NCBI RefSeq assembly: GCF_007991615.1
Contig: NZ_BJYR01000001.1
Coordinates: 124,001-188,000, forward strand
DNA length: 64,000 nt
Reading direction: 5' to 3'
Source: Novosphingobium sediminis
Lineage (GTDB): Bacteria > Pseudomonadota > Alphaproteobacteria > Sphingomonadales > Sphingomonadaceae
Made by a program: the position numbers and the translations under genes
Part shown: positions 36,922 to 45,236 of the stretch, one piece after another
Layout: each line of letters starts with the position of its first letter
Position numbering within the stretch: the first letter of the stretch is position 1
The notes under the pieces: generated by a model
The model's input: the letters and a program-made list of their open reading frames with translations, nothing else
The model's database searches: none
What the model was told of the DNA's origin: nothing

Positions 36922-38280
36922 ATGACCGACGACGCCAACTACGACTACGATCTCTTTGTCATCGGCGCCGGCTCGGGCGGCGTGCGCGCCAGTCGAGTTG
37001 CCGCCAGCCACGGCGCGCGCGTCGCGGTGGCGGAGGAGTTCCGCGTCGGCGGCACCTGCGTGATCCGCGGCTGCGTCCCCAAGAAGCTCCTCGTCTATGG
37101 TTCGCACTTCGCCGAAGAACTTCAGGACGCGGCGAACTATGGCTGGACGGTCGAGAACACCAAGTTCGACTGGCCGACCCTGCGCGATGCGGTCCTGCGC
37201 GATGTCGACCGGCTCAACGCCGCCTACACTTCGACGCTTGAGACCCACAAGGTCGAGCGCTTCCTCGAACGCGCTGTCGTCACCGGGCCGCATTCGGTCC
37301 GCCTCGCCTCGGGGCGCGAGATCACGGCAAAGCACATCCTCGTTTCCACTGGCGCTTGGCCGGTGATGCCGGAGTTCGAGGGTGCCGAGCACTGCATCAC
37401 CTCGAACGAGGTGTTTCATCTCGAGAAGTTCCCCCGCCGCGTGGTTATCTCAGGCGCGGGTTACATCGCGATGGAATTTGCCGGTATTTTCAATGCGCTC
37501 GGCAGTCACGTAACGGTGGTCAACCGTTCCGAGACGATCCTGCGCAGCTATGATGAGGCGCTGCGCGACCGCCTGCTCCAGATCACCATGGCGCGCGGTA
37601 TCCAGTACCGCTTCAACTGCCCGTTCGAAAAGGTGGTGAAGCGCGATGACGGTCTGCTCGAAGTCTGGCTCAAGGGCCAGATCGATCCGATCCTTGCCGA
37701 TCAGGTCCTCATCGCAACCGGTCGCCGCCCCAAGACGGATGGGCTTGGGCTGGAGACGGCCGGCGTCAAGCTCGGCCAGAGCGGGGAGATCCTCGTCGAT
37801 GATCACGCGCAGACGAGCTGCCCCAGCATCTCGGCGGTAGGTGACGTAACGAACCGCGTACAGTTGACCCCCGTCGCGATCCGCGAGGGCCAGGCCTTTG
37901 CCGACCGCGTGTTCGGCGGCAAGCACGTGACGATCGACTACAGCTGCATCCCCAGCGCCGTGTTCTCGCAGCCGCCGCTGGCCGGTGTCGGCCCTACCGA
38001 GGGGCAGGCGCGCAACAAGTATGGCTCGATCAAGGTCTATTCGTCTGACTTCCGCCCGATGAAGAATATTTTCGGTCACCGTCCGGAGCGCGGGCTCTAC
38101 AAGATGATCGTCGATGCGGCGACTGATCGGGTGCTGGCGATCCATATGATCGGCCCCGAAGCGCCGGAGATCCTTCAGGCTGCCGCGATTGCGGTGAAGG
38201 CGGGCCTGACCAAGGCTGATTTCGACGCCACCGTCGCGCTGCATCCGTCCATGGCCGAGGAACTCGTGCTGATGAAGTAA
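36922..38280 (+). CDS. gor: Glutathione-disulfide reductase
   Basis: 452 residues of the class I pyridine nucleotide-disulfide oxidoreductases. The FAD loop is FVIGAGSGGVRASR, and the redox disulfide is C46-VIRG-C51 in GGTCVIRGCVPKK. The NADPH loop is ISGAGYIAMEFAGIF, and the C-terminal His-Glu pair is in ALHPSMAEELV. It keeps glutathione reduced. AGGAG stands just upstream of the ATG. An inverted repeat overlaps its stop codon. Confidence 0.95.
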   Translation: MTDDANYDYDLFVIGAGSGGVRASRVAASHGARVAVAEEFRVGGTCVIRGCVPKKLLVYGSHFAEELQDAANYGWTVENTKFDWPTLRDAVLRDVDRLNAAYTSTLETHKVERFLERAVVTGPHSVRLASGREITAKHILVSTGAWPVMPEFEGAEHCITSNEVFHLEKFPRRVVISGAGYIAMEFAGIFNALGSHVTVVNRSETILRSYDEALRDRLLQITMARGIQYRFNCPFEKVVKRDDGLLEVWLKGQIDPILADQVLIATGRRPKTDGLGLETAGVKLGQSGEILVDDHAQTSCPSISAVGDVTNRVQLTPVAIREGQAFADRVFGGKHVTIDYSCIPSAVFSQPPLAGVGPTEGQARNKYGSIKVYSSDFRPMKNIFGHRPERGLYKMIVDAATDRVLAIHMIGPEAPEILQAAAIAVKAGLTKADFDATVALHPSMAEELVLMK

Positions 38281-38300
38281 AGGTTGCAGCTTGCAACCTT
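38280..38300. promoter_or_regulatory. Inverted repeat operator candidate upstream of the SDR gene
   Basis: AAGGTTGCA (38280-38288), spacer GCT, TGCAACCTT (38292-38300): perfect 9-bp arms. It begins in the gor stop codon and lies 38 bases before the GTG start of the SDR gene. No T-tract follows, so an operator is more likely than a terminator. No regulator gene is adjacent. Confidence 0.55.
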
Positions 38301-38337
38301 GTAGGTAGTCTCCCTGAAACACTTCGGGGAGCACCGC

Positions 38338-39060
38338 GTGAAGCTGCAGGGCAAGACCATTCTGTTGACGGGCGGGACCGACGGCATCGGCCTTCGGCTC
38401 GCCCGCCAATTGCGCGACAAAGGCGCAAACCTCATCGTTACGGGACGGACGCCGGAGCGGATCGCAGCGGCGCAGGCGGACGGTTTCGAAGTGATCGCCG
38501 CCGATCTCGCCGGGCCGGATGGTATCGAGGCAGTGCTGGCGGGCCTCGCCGGCCGCGATATCGATGTGTTGATCAACAACGCTGGCATGGGCACTGCGCA
38601 CGATTTCCGCGAGGCGCCGCCGGTCGAAGCGGACGACGAGCGCACCCTCTGGCTCAACGTCCATGCGCCGGTCCGCCTGATCGGTCGCCTCATGCCAAGG
38701 CTGCGGGGGCGCGGCGAGGCGATGATTGTCAACGTGACGTCAGGCCTTGCCATCGCTCCCAGCGCGGGTGCGCCGCTTTATTGCGCCACCAAGGCTGCGC
38801 TGCGCAGCTACACGATTGCGCTACGCGCGCAGCTCAAGAGCACCGGCATCCATGTCCTCGAAGCGCTGCCCCCGCTGGTCGATACCGCGATGACAGCGGG
38901 GCGCGGCAGCAACAAGCTTCCGCCTGAGGAGTGCGCGCGCCAGATCATTGCGGCGATGGAAAGCGGAGCGGACGAGGCGAATGTCGGCATGGTGAAGATC
39001 CTGCGCTGGGTCTATTCGTTGTCTCCAGCGCTCGCCCGCTCGATCATGCTGCGTTTCTGA
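38338..39060 (+). CDS. Short-chain dehydrogenase/reductase (DltE-like)
   Basis: 240 residues from a GTG at 38338 (GGGGAGC upstream). The Rossmann motif is TGGTDGIGLRLA, followed by NNAGMG, the active-site Ser in NVTSGLA, and YCATKAA with the catalytic Tyr and Lys. It reads like a DltE-type SDR that uses NAD(P). The substrate is unknown. The NAD-dependent epimerase gene starts 11 bases downstream, so both are probably under the inverted repeat at 38280. Confidence 0.85.
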   Translation: MKLQGKTILLTGGTDGIGLRLARQLRDKGANLIVTGRTPERIAAAQADGFEVIAADLAGPDGIEAVLAGLAGRDIDVLINNAGMGTAHDFREAPPVEADDERTLWLNVHAPVRLIGRLMPRLRGRGEAMIVNVTSGLAIAPSAGAPLYCATKAALRSYTIALRAQLKSTGIHVLEALPPLVDTAMTAGRGSNKLPPEECARQIIAAMESGADEANVGMVKILRWVYSLSPALARSIMLRF

Positions 39061-39071
39061 AGGGATAAGCC

Positions 39072-40088
39072 ATGAGCAAGACCGTCCTCGTCTCTGGTGG
39101 CAGCGGCTATATCGCCGGGTTCATCATCCAGCAGTTGCTCGCCGAAGGCTGGATGGTCCACACGACTGTCCGCAGCTTGAAGCGCGAGGTTGAACTACGG
39201 CCGCTGCTGGGCGGTAGCGCCGAAACGCTGAAGTTCTTCGCGGCAGACCTCACCGCCGATGCCGGCTGGGCCGAGGCGATGGAGGGCTGCAGTCATGCCC
39301 TCCATGTCGCCTCGCCCTTCAGCAGCAAGCCGCCGCGCAATCCCGACGACCTGATCATCCCCGCACGCGAAGGGACCATTCGTACCCTTCGCATCGCCAA
39401 GGCGGCCGGAGTACAGCGGTTTGTCCAGACCTCGTCGGTGGCCGCCATCGCCTATGGTCATGGCAAGGGGCACCACCACTTCACCGAGGCGGACTGGACC
39501 AACGTCCACAGCCGCGATGCCTATGCCTACGTCAAGTCCAAGACCATCGCCGAACGTGCTGCACGCGACTGGATGGCAAAGGAGGGAGCCGGCATGGAAT
39601 TCCTCTCGATCAATCCCGCTGCCGTGCTGGGGCCGGTCTGGGGGCGTGATTTCTCCGCCTCGATCGAGATGGTCAACCAGCTGCTCTCGGGCGCGCTGCC
39701 TGGTTGCCCCGATCTAGGCTTCGGCATCGTCGATGTGCGCGATCTGGCCGATCTCCATGTCCGCGTGTTGACCGAGCCGGGGCTCGATGGCGAGCGCTTC
39801 ATCGCCTCCGGTCCCTTCCTCAAGATGATCGAAGTCGCGCAGATTCTGCGCACCGCGATGCCGCTCGAAGCGCGCAACGTGCCCACGCGCCGCCTGCCGG
39901 ACTGGCTTGTGCGCTTTGCCGCCACGTTCAATCCGCTGATCCGGCAGGTCGTCGGCGAACTCGGCAACGTGCGCGATGCCAGCGCCGCGCATGCGCTCGA
40001 GCGCCTCGGCTGGAAGACCAGGCCCGCAGAGCAATCGATCGTCGATTGCGCCAAGAGCCTGATCGCGCAGGGAATCGTGAAGGTCTAG
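39072..40088 (+). CDS. NAD-dependent epimerase/aldehyde reductase (extended SDR)
   Basis: 338 residues resembling the dihydroflavonol-reductase branch of extended SDRs. The nucleotide loop is VSGGSGYIAGFIIQQL, the Ser is in VQTSSVAAI, and the catalytic YxxxK is YAYVKSK. It would reduce an aldehyde or ketone with NAD(P)H. AGGG lies 8 bases before the ATG. Its end overlaps the convergent molybdoenzyme gene by 4 bases. Confidence 0.87.
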   Translation: MSKTVLVSGGSGYIAGFIIQQLLAEGWMVHTTVRSLKREVELRPLLGGSAETLKFFAADLTADAGWAEAMEGCSHALHVASPFSSKPPRNPDDLIIPAREGTIRTLRIAKAAGVQRFVQTSSVAAIAYGHGKGHHHFTEADWTNVHSRDAYAYVKSKTIAERAARDWMAKEGAGMEFLSINPAAVLGPVWGRDFSASIEMVNQLLSGALPGCPDLGFGIVDVRDLADLHVRVLTEPGLDGERFIASGPFLKMIEVAQILRTAMPLEARNVPTRRLPDWLVRFAATFNPLIRQVVGELGNVRDASAAHALERLGWKTRPAEQSIVDCAKSLIAQGIVKV

Positions 40089-40894
40089 ATACCCGCGAAC
40101 CACTGGTAGTCGCGGTGATCTTCCCAGTAGCCGCCCCCGCCGCCATGAATGCCCTCGAGCGAGGCCACCGCTTCCACGCGCATGACATACTTGGCCTGCT
40201 TGTAGCCCAGCTGCCGCTCGACCCTCAGCCGCAGCGGAGCGCCGTGGCCGACTGTGAGCAGTTCGCCGTTCATGTGCGTCGCAAGGATCGTCTGCGGGTG
40301 GAAGGCGTCGATCATGTCGATGCTTTCATAGTACGGGATGCCGCCAGTGCTGTCGGCGCAATGGAACACCACGTATTTAGCATTGCTGGACATGCCGGCG
40401 CGCCTGAGGATCAGGCCAAGCGGCACGCCCGACCATTCCCCGATCGCGCTCCAGCCTTCCACGCAATCATGCCTGGTGATCTGCGTACGCCGAGGCGCCG
40501 CCATCATTTGCGCGAGGCTGATCTGCAGCGGATGCGCCACCATGCCGTCTACCGCCAGCTTCCAATCGGCAAACTTGTTGGCGGCGAGCGTGTTGTATTC
40601 GGACGTATTGGGGTTCTGGTTGCCGTTCTGGCGGAACACCGGCGACATTTCGGCCCGGCTGAATTCCTGCGCCAGCGCGTTGCGGTCCGTTACGAGACGC
40701 TGCGCACTGTGCGTCGCCTTCTCGCCAAGGTTCAGCGCGGACTTCACTGTCGGCGAGGCGTTGATTTGGTCGCAGCCCGCCAGCAGCAGGCCTGCACCGC
40801 CGATCAGCGCGTTACGCCGCGTGACGAGCGAGGTGGGGCGTTCGGCCGGGAGGATCAGGCCGGAGGTCTTTTCCCTGTTGATTTCGCCGCTCAT
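40085..40894 (-). CDS. Molybdopterin-dependent oxidoreductase (sulfite oxidase/MsrP-like)
   Basis: 269 residues from the ATG that overlaps the cytochrome b stop as ATGA. The N-terminus has twin arginines (R26-R27 in VTRRNALIGG) and a lipobox ending in C41 (LLAGC), so it looks like a Tat-exported lipoprotein. The molybdenum-ligand cysteine is probably C144 in TRHDCVEGW. The fold is that of the sulfite-oxidase family catalytic domain. It would be a periplasmic reductase or oxidase that exchanges electrons with the adjacent cytochrome b. The substrate is unknown. Confidence 0.88.
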   Translation of the reverse strand: MSGEINREKTSGLILPAERPTSLVTRRNALIGGAGLLLAGCDQINASPTVKSALNLGEKATHSAQRLVTDRNALAQEFSRAEMSPVFRQNGNQNPNTSEYNTLAANKFADWKLAVDGMVAHPLQISLAQMMAAPRRTQITRHDCVEGWSAIGEWSGVPLGLILRRAGMSSNAKYVVFHCADSTGGIPYYESIDMIDAFHPQTILATHMNGELLTVGHGAPLRLRVERQLGYKQAKYVMRVEAVASLEGIHGGGGGYWEDHRDYQWFAGI

Positions 40895-41739
40895 TTCGAA
40901 CGCTCCTTGGGCAGCCGATACCAGCCGGTGATGATCGAGCGCAGTTCGTTGAAGGGCCCCGCCAGCACCACGGCCAGCAGATGGACTGCAATGAACAGCG
41001 CGAACCCGAAGGCACACAGGAAGTGGATGGAGCGCGCTGACGGCCGGCCACCGAACAGTTCGGCCAGCCATGGGAACGCCGCGTTGAGCGTGGGGGACAT
41101 CGTGCAACCCGTCAGGATCACGGTCGGGATCAGCACGAAGAGCACGCCCAGATAGGCGATCTTCTGCAGCGGATTGTACGCCCTTGCTGCCTCGCCCGTG
41201 GGGAAGCGCAGGCGGGCATGCTCCTTGATGTCATGCCACAGGTGCGAAAGGCTGCGTTCTTCGGGTTTAAGCGCAAGATCGCGGCGCAAGTGACCGGAAA
41301 CAAGGTTATATGCCATGAACAGCGTGGCGCTGATGAGCAGTACCCAGGCAAATGCAAAGTGCCACTGGCGTGCGTCCGCCAGACTGTAGGTCGAAGGGAT
41401 CGTCACCAGCGGCGGGAAGGCATAGGGAACGCCCTGCGCATAGCCGAGGAAGCCCGTCGTCGCGATCTCGAACCCGCCAAGCTGGACGAACCCACTCGTC
41501 CCACGGTGGCTGATGACCAGCCACGGATGATCGGGGTTCGCGCCGTAAACGCCCCAGTAGAGCCGGGGATGCGCGTTGAAGATCATCATCCCGCTCATCA
41601 GCATCACGAAGATGCTCAGCGCATTGACCCAGTGCCAGATCCGCACCGGCAGCTTTGTCCGATAGATCAGCGGCGAGGTATCAGCCTCTGCTCGCCCGGG
41701 CGGGCCGTCGGTTCCGCTTTCCGCAAATTGTGTCGCCAT
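40891..41739 (-). CDS. Cytochrome b561/b-type membrane subunit
   Basis: 282 residues from the ATG at 41739. About four to five membrane helices carry candidate heme histidines in IWHWVNA, VISHRGT, QWHFAFAW and FALFIAVHLLAVVLAGP. This is the cytochrome b/b6-domain partner found beside MsrP-like molybdoenzymes, moving electrons between the quinone pool and the periplasmic subunit. Translation is coupled to the molybdoenzyme gene by ATGA. Confidence 0.88.
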   Translation of the reverse strand: MATQFAESGTDGPPGRAEADTSPLIYRTKLPVRIWHWVNALSIFVMLMSGMMIFNAHPRLYWGVYGANPDHPWLVISHRGTSGFVQLGGFEIATTGFLGYAQGVPYAFPPLVTIPSTYSLADARQWHFAFAWVLLISATLFMAYNLVSGHLRRDLALKPEERSLSHLWHDIKEHARLRFPTGEAARAYNPLQKIAYLGVLFVLIPTVILTGCTMSPTLNAAFPWLAELFGGRPSARSIHFLCAFGFALFIAVHLLAVVLAGPFNELRSIITGWYRLPKERSK

Positions 41740-41861
41740 TGTCCCGCTCCGCCAAGCTGTGCGCGCGGCGAGCATGCGCTTCCCGACCGGAAGCGCAAGT
41801 GCCGCACCCACCGCTTCGGACCAACCGAGCGATTGGTTACATCACGAGGGAAAAATTTGTC

Positions 41862-42992
41862 TCAGCCTTCGTACCAGCCAACATCCAGCGTCGCCACTTC
41901 GCCAAAGCGCGCGCCTTTGGTGATCGATTGCCAGATGATCGGCCAGGAGGTCAGGATCATGCTCATGAAGGGCCACGGGTCGCGCCAATCCCAGCTGACG
42001 TCACGAGTGGTGATGAGGCTCTTCAGGCTCGGCAAGAACCCTTTGCCCCGCAGCATTGCCGCCTGTGTCTCGGTCAGGCAGGCGTAGAACTGCTGGAGAG
42101 TCCGTTGCCGACGCACCCGCACCTGACCTTGCCAGCCGGGTTCCAGTACGGTTCGCGCAATGTCCTCGTCTTCCCAGAAATGCACTCCGCTCGTCGCGCG
42201 CGGATTGCATTCGATGGCATGGGGCACGCCCGCAGCATCGATGATAAAATCGAACGAGATAAACCCGCTCCAGTGCGTTTCTGCAACGAACTGGGAAACC
42301 CACGCATCGATTGCCGGCACATCCACCCGCTCGAACGCAACCGCGACCGAGCCGGACATGACCGCACCGCGATAGACCATGGTCGCTACTACGCGGCCAT
42401 CCTGGGCGATGGAGCAGGTGCTGTGCTCGCGCCCTTCAACGAACCGCTGCACGACGGCCGGTGCGGCCGGATCGGCGGGGGGAAGGGGCTCCCCGCCGCG
42501 CAGGATCTGAAGCCCATTGCCGGAGCACGAAAAGACTGGCTTCACCACCACGGGTCCGGTCCGCCTCAGATCTTCTGCTTCAGCGGAGCCGAGTGGTGCG
42601 CTTTGGGGAACGGCCAACCCCATTGCCGAGGCCGCCTTCACGAACCGTGCCTTGTCATGCAGCGCCAACACCTGTTCCGGCGCCATCGTGAACAGCCGTA
42701 CCCCCTCCGGCAACATGCCCGCGAGGTGCGCAACATGCATCGTTTCCTCCGAGACCGGCACGACGAGGTCGACGCTTTCGCGCCACACGATATCCGCCAG
42801 CGCCTCGAGGTACGCGGCCTTGCCCGCACTGGGCGGCGGCACTCTGAACTCGCGCGCGACGTGCCGCGAAGCCCCCGCAAGCGTCCAGCCATAGGGCTCC
42901 GCCACAAGCACACGGCACCCCGCCTTGCTGAATCCTCTTGCCAGATCGAGCGCCTTTGGCAGCCGCCCCAGCGTGAGCAGGACCGTCGTCAT
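41862..42992 (-). CDS. ATP-grasp domain protein
   Basis: 376 residues. The layout is a pre-ATP-grasp domain (TTVLLTLGRLPKALDLAR), the ATP-grasp lysine region PVVVKPVFSCSGNGLQIL, and the metal-binding segment HAIECNPRATSGVHFW. ATP-grasp ligases join a carboxylate to an amine or thiol through an acyl-phosphate. The gene lies 4 bases downstream of a P450 and is clearly co-transcribed. The product is unknown; a role in tailoring a metabolite together with the P450 is inferred from position only. Confidence 0.82.
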   Translation of the reverse strand: MTTVLLTLGRLPKALDLARGFSKAGCRVLVAEPYGWTLAGASRHVAREFRVPPPSAGKAAYLEALADIVWRESVDLVVPVSEETMHVAHLAGMLPEGVRLFTMAPEQVLALHDKARFVKAASAMGLAVPQSAPLGSAEAEDLRRTGPVVVKPVFSCSGNGLQILRGGEPLPPADPAAPAVVQRFVEGREHSTCSIAQDGRVVATMVYRGAVMSGSVAVAFERVDVPAIDAWVSQFVAETHWSGFISFDFIIDAAGVPHAIECNPRATSGVHFWEDEDIARTVLEPGWQGQVRVRRQRTLQQFYACLTETQAAMLRGKGFLPSLKSLITTRDVSWDWRDPWPFMSMILTSWPIIWQSITKGARFGEVATLDVGWYEG

Positions 42993-42996
42993 GACG

Positions 42997-44376
42997 TCAC
43001 GCTTTCGATACCCGCACCATGACCTGCTTCGCAGGCCGCGTGGTCAGCCGCGCTGCCGGCCGCACGGCACCCGCATCCTCGACATGGAAGTCGAACCGCC
43101 GGAACAGCCGGGCAATCAGCAGGACCGCCTCGGTCAGCGCAAATGCGGCCCCGGCACACACGCGCGGCCCCTGTCCGAAGGGAATGTAGGCCCCTGCCGT
43201 CAACTCGCCTTCGCGCGCGGGCAGGAAGCGATCCGGATCAAACACATCCGGATCCTTCCAGAAACGTTTGTGCCGGTGGAGCACCCACGGCGCCACCATC
43301 ACCAGCGCTCCGCGTTTCACCTTGCGCCCGCCGATGGTGGTCGCCTCCGTTGCAACGCGCGGCAGGAACGTGATCGGCGGATAGAGCCGCAGGGTCTCGC
43401 GAAACACGTTGCGCACGGTGATGAGGTGCTTGGTCTCCTCGAATCCGATGGGGCCGTCCTCCCCGGCCACCTCGCGGATTTCCTGCCGCACCCGCGCGAC
43501 GAGATCTGGCTGCATCGCCAGCAGATAGAACGCCCAGGTAAGCGCGCTGGCGCTGGTCTCGTGCCCCGCAAGGAACAGCACGCCGAGCTGATCGATCAGT
43601 TCCTCGCGCGTGAACGCTGTCCGCGTGAAATCATCGCGCGCCGCGATCACGGCTGCTGCGATATCGTCGAAGTGCTCTCCATTCGGCCCCACATGGGTAT
43701 CGAGCAGATCTCCGAGGTGGCCCCTGATGCGGCGGCAGGCCTCCAGTACGAAGTCCTTTTGCGGCACCGGCGTCCAGGCCGGGGCCATGATGAGCCGCCG
43801 GATTTCGACTTGCGCGACGCTGTGCTCGAACACGGTGAAGGCATCGAACACATCGTGCGCGGCGCTCGTCTCCAGTCCTGTGCTGAATACCGTGCGGCAG
43901 ATGATGTCTGCCGTCAGGTGGCTCATCGTCAGGTCGAGCGAGAATGCGGTGCCGTCCGCTGCGCGGGCTGCCAAGGTCTCCTCGCAGGCCTCTGCACCTT
44001 CCTGCATGGCAGGAAACGCCCGGTTCACGCGCATCATCGTGAAGGCAGGATCGATCATCCGCCGCTGCCGCTGCCACACTTCGCCGGAGGAGACGAAGAT
44101 CGAATCTCCAATCAGCGGGGCGAGCGCATCGACCATGAGGTCGCTCTTGGGAAAAATGCCTTCAGGATCAGATAATACGCGCCGAACCTCATCTGGTCTG
44201 TTGACTATCAGGATCGACCGCCGCGAATAGCCGAGCGGCCCGACATCGCAGCGATAGGCACTCGACGGGAGCAGGCTCAGGAGGTCGCCATCGCCCCTGA
44301 GCGCGACGCGCAGCAGCGCCATGATGGCTCCCAGCGAGTTCGGACGCGGTGGGCGGTAGGCGGCAGTCTGGGTCAA
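42997..44376 (-). CDS. Cytochrome P450 (carotenoid-cluster associated)
   Basis: 459 residues from a TTG at 44376 (GGGA about 7 bases upstream); no ATG is available before M19. P450 motifs are the I-helix AGHETS (270-275), ExxR with E327 and R330 (FRETLRLYPP), and the heme loop FGQGPRVCAG with C407. The overall type resembles class-II-like bacterial P450s, some of which (CYP175 type) hydroxylate carotenes. The position beside crtD and the crt genes fits that idea, but the substrate is inferred. It is transcribed with the ATP-grasp gene. Confidence 0.9.
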   Translation of the reverse strand: MTQTAAYRPPRPNSLGAIMALLRVALRGDGDLLSLLPSSAYRCDVGPLGYSRRSILIVNRPDEVRRVLSDPEGIFPKSDLMVDALAPLIGDSIFVSSGEVWQRQRRMIDPAFTMMRVNRAFPAMQEGAEACEETLAARAADGTAFSLDLTMSHLTADIICRTVFSTGLETSAAHDVFDAFTVFEHSVAQVEIRRLIMAPAWTPVPQKDFVLEACRRIRGHLGDLLDTHVGPNGEHFDDIAAAVIAARDDFTRTAFTREELIDQLGVLFLAGHETSASALTWAFYLLAMQPDLVARVRQEIREVAGEDGPIGFEETKHLITVRNVFRETLRLYPPITFLPRVATEATTIGGRKVKRGALVMVAPWVLHRHKRFWKDPDVFDPDRFLPAREGELTAGAYIPFGQGPRVCAGAAFALTEAVLLIARLFRRFDFHVEDAGAVRPAARLTTRPAKQVMVRVSKA

Positions 44377-44402
44377 GCGGACATCCCGGATAGGTTCGTC
44401 AG

Positions 44403-44443
44403 TGTCATCTTATGTTTACACCGGACCTGTCCAGTGGAATAGT
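44403..44443 (+). promoter_or_regulatory. PpsR/CrtJ-like site and promoter of the membrane protein-crtD unit
   Basis: TGT (44403-44405), twelve bases, ACA (44418-44420) fits the TGT-N12-ACA consensus of the photosynthesis regulator PpsR/CrtJ. The right end overlaps a possible -35 TTTACA (44415-44420), spaced 17 bases from AATAGT (44438-44443). The small palindrome GGACCTGTCC lies in the spacer. The gap separates the divergent P450 and membrane-protein genes, so one site could control both. Confidence 0.45.
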
Positions 44444-44473
44444 CGCGGCCGATAGTGAGCCCGGGGGGATGCG

Positions 44474-45235
44474 ATGGAACTGCTGGTGTTCCGCTGCCTG
44501 ATTGCAGCCCATATCGCCGCTGGGGCGACCGGTGCGATTGCGTTCTGGGTGCCGGTCGTGGGGCGCAAGGGCGATGTGAATCATCGCAAGTGGGGCCGCA
44601 TTTTCACCAAGGCGATTCTCACCACCGGCTGCCTGGCGCTGACGATGAGCCTGTTCACGCTTTTCGATCCGATGACCGTGCACCCGCACCTCGTCGGCAA
44701 GTTCGATGCCGATTTCGTGCGCGGGATGTTTGGGGTGATGATGCTCCACAACGCGATCCTCACGCTCAATCTGGCGTGGTACGGCTGGCTTTGCGTGCAG
44801 AACCGCCGCAATGTTGCGGCCAATCGCACGCCGCTCAATATCGCGCTCCAGTTCGCAGTGATGATTGCTGCGATTGTCTGCGCTTGGGATGGCGCCCGCA
44901 TTCATCAGCCGTTGATGATGCTGATTTCCGTCGTCGGCATGGCCACCGGGATCACCAATCTCGTTTTCCTTTATTCGCGCAATCCTTCCCCGGTGATGTG
45001 GCTGAAGGAGCATGTGAAGGCGCTCGTTGGGGCGGGAATATCGGTCTACACGGCCTTCCTTGCATTCGGCTCGGTGCGCTTGTTCCCTTCACTTGCGCTC
45101 AATCCGGCGATGTGGTCGGTGCCGCTTGTTACCGGCCTTATCATCCTCATCTACCACCGCATCCGCATCGATCAGAAGGCGGGTATCAGCATCGTCCCGC
45201 AATTCCGCTCGCGCCGCGCCGCGGCATCGGACTGA
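44474..45235 (+). CDS. Multi-pass membrane protein of unknown function beside crtD
   Basis: 253 residues with about seven hydrophobic segments. The ATG at 44474 has GGGGGGA upstream. Segments such as HIAAGATGAIAFWVPVVGRKG and KWGRIFTKAILTTG suggest a DUF2306-like integral membrane protein, but I cannot name a function. The crtD GTG follows the stop after one base, so the two proteins are made from one transcript. Confidence 0.75.
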   Translation: MELLVFRCLIAAHIAAGATGAIAFWVPVVGRKGDVNHRKWGRIFTKAILTTGCLALTMSLFTLFDPMTVHPHLVGKFDADFVRGMFGVMMLHNAILTLNLAWYGWLCVQNRRNVAANRTPLNIALQFAVMIAAIVCAWDGARIHQPLMMLISVVGMATGITNLVFLYSRNPSPVMWLKEHVKALVGAGISVYTAFLAFGSVRLFPSLALNPAMWSVPLVTGLIILIYHRIRIDQKAGISIVPQFRSRRAAASD

Positions 45236-45236
45236 C

